Positions 63,037 through 64,000 of a stretch of DNA of 64,000 nt are shown here, piece by piece. Position 1 is the first letter of the stretch. Each line of letters opens with the position of its first letter. The DNA comes from Cyclobacterium sp. SYSU L10401 (lineage in GTDB: Bacteria > Bacteroidota > Bacteroidia > Cytophagales > Cyclobacteriaceae). Where the stretch lies: contig NZ_WOFO01000015.1 in assembly GCF_010993705.1 (NCBI RefSeq), positions 1 through 64,000 of the forward strand, read 5' to 3'. A program made the position numbers and the translations under genes. The notes beneath the pieces were generated by a model. That model had not been told where the DNA came from and ran no database searches. It saw only the letters and a program-made list of their open reading frames with translations.

Positions 63037-63912
63037 TTATTTGACATATTTCGCATTTGCCAGGTAATCATAACTCATGGCCACACTTTTTATGGGTTCG
63101 TGGTTATACCGCTCCACTTCCACATAATAGCCTTTCATCCCCTGTGCATAAGCAGCCTTGAAAATGGGATTAAAATCCATCTCTCCGCTTTGTCCGATTT
63201 CTTCCTCATCTTTGATGTGTAATAAGGGAAATCTACCCTTGTATTTTTTCAGATAGTCTACCGGGTCATAACCTCCCTTGGTAGCCCAGTATACATCCAG
63301 TTCCATACAAAACAAATCCGGGTCGGTATTTTCCAACATGAAATCATACATGACTTGCCCCTCAATCTTCTCAAATTCTCTGGCATGGTTGTGAAATCCA
63401 AAGGTCAGGCCATTGGCCTTTGCAATGGCACCCACCTGATTGTAATAATTGCACCATAACTCCAATTCTTTCAAAGTGTCTGGTATGGGCATGGAAGGCT
63501 TGATCAGGAATTCGGCCCCAACGGCTGCATGTGCCTCTGATGCTTTTTTCCACCAGTCCATTGCAACAGTGTGTTGCGCACCCTGGAAATCCCTTGGTCC
63601 CCCTACATGGGCACTTTGCATGGTCATTCCCAAATCAGCCACCATCTTTCTGATTGCTGCAGGAGCCATCCCGTATATCTTCCCTTCTGAATAGTTTGCC
63701 GCTTCCAGGTTCTTAAAACCAATTGCAGCTACTTGTTTGAGTACCCCGGCTACATTTCCCTTAATATCTTCTCTGAGGGAGTACAATTGCAGCCCGATTT
63801 CTTTTTTGGCGGGCATGGCTCCAAAAGACCATTGGCTCCCCGAAGAAGTTGCCAGGAGAGTCAAAGCTCCTATTTTTTTAATAAATGACCTTCTTTGATT
63901 ACTTTTTTGCAT
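63037..63912 (-). CDS. secreted xylose-isomerase-like TIM-barrel protein
   Basis: The 291-residue protein has the N-terminal NQRRSFIKKIGALTLLA, a Tat-type twin-arginine signal ending near FGAMPA. An AP-endonuclease-2/xylose-isomerase-like TIM barrel follows, with IGLQLYSLREDIKG, LTFGFHNHAREF, FCMELDVYWATKGGYDPV and FPLLHIKDEE. The Glu, Asp and His residues fit the metal site of sugar isomerases or epimerases. Secreted members are common in Bacteroidetes and probably act on sugars in the periplasm; the substrate is unknown. The 88 bases left to the window end show no gene. Confidence 0.88.
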   Translation of the reverse strand: MQKSNQRRSFIKKIGALTLLATSSGSQWSFGAMPAKKEIGLQLYSLREDIKGNVAGVLKQVAAIGFKNLEAANYSEGKIYGMAPAAIRKMVADLGMTMQSAHVGGPRDFQGAQHTVAMDWWKKASEAHAAVGAEFLIKPSMPIPDTLKELELWCNYYNQVGAIAKANGLTFGFHNHAREFEKIEGQVMYDFMLENTDPDLFCMELDVYWATKGGYDPVDYLKKYKGRFPLLHIKDEEEIGQSGEMDFNPIFKAAYAQGMKGYYVEVERYNHEPIKSVAMSYDYLANAKYVK

Positions 63913-64000
63913 AGGAAATTATTTGATAGGTGAATGGTGAAATGAAAATTCAATTGAAGCCATAAAGCTACCTGGAATTTTACATTTATTAGTCGAAAAC

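Overview
The window reads as chromosomal core DNA of a Bacteroidota bacterium of the order Cytophagales, most likely family Cyclobacteriaceae (inference). The support is: rRNA and tRNA promoters of the Bacteroidetes type (TTTG, 19 bases, TAnnTTTG), few Shine-Dalgarno sequences, frequent GTG and TTG starts, type IX secretion substrates with gliding-motility type C-termini beside a PorP/SprF gene, and a Bacteroidetes-type FtsZ tail. I see no phage, insertion sequence, CRISPR array or resistance island. Nearly every gene belongs to a recognisable family.

Layout. 1-860: the 5' end of a 16S rRNA gene (minus strand, cut by the window edge), its leader and promoter, and tRNA-Arg(ACG) with a promoter of the same geometry. 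859-6500: an outer-membrane barrel gene, a PAP2-like membrane protein coupled to rpoN, divergent asnS, a decayed secreted-protein gene, and a small membrane protein. 6505-10684: adaptor, FtsX-type permease and TolC-type channel of an efflux operon with no ATPase gene. 10882-15726: methyltransferases, wecB, a lipoprotein-like amidase and a DinB-like protein. 15713-25525: a type IX secretion locus with two paralogous surface proteins (1709 and 891 residues), yaaA between them, and a divergent PorP/SprF-family gene. 25538-31597: M48 protease, PhyH dioxygenase, the overlapping lipid pair gpsA/acyltransferase, and a polyprenyl diphosphate synthase.

31842-47205 is an unbroken division and cell-wall (dcw) operon of 13 genes: mraZ-rsmH-ftsL-ftsI-murE-mraY-murD-ftsW-murG-murC-ftsQ-ftsA-ftsZ. 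It makes UDP-MurNAc-tripeptide, lipid I and lipid II, and the division ring, but murF, ddl and murB are absent. Many of its junctions overlap or abut. Its upstream region carries four direct repeats exactly 10 bp apart that look like the MraZ operator, next to a -7 box.

47208-64000 holds housekeeping and accessory genes: FMN reductase, purine nucleoside phosphorylase, SDR-like protein, an FG-GAP protein and a DUF3500-like protein, a fatty-acid hydroxylase family gene followed by a C-terminal GH16 remnant, sdhAB without sdhC, Ppx/GppA phosphatase, SulP transporter, single-domain response regulator, rfbA, a second outer-membrane barrel, pirin, and a Tat-type sugar isomerase-like protein.

The points most worth a second look are the MraZ operator array, the paralogous type IX locus with yaaA embedded in it, the two gene remnants, and the incomplete efflux and SDH gene sets. 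I did not find a clearly new biological system; the type IX locus is the closest candidate.
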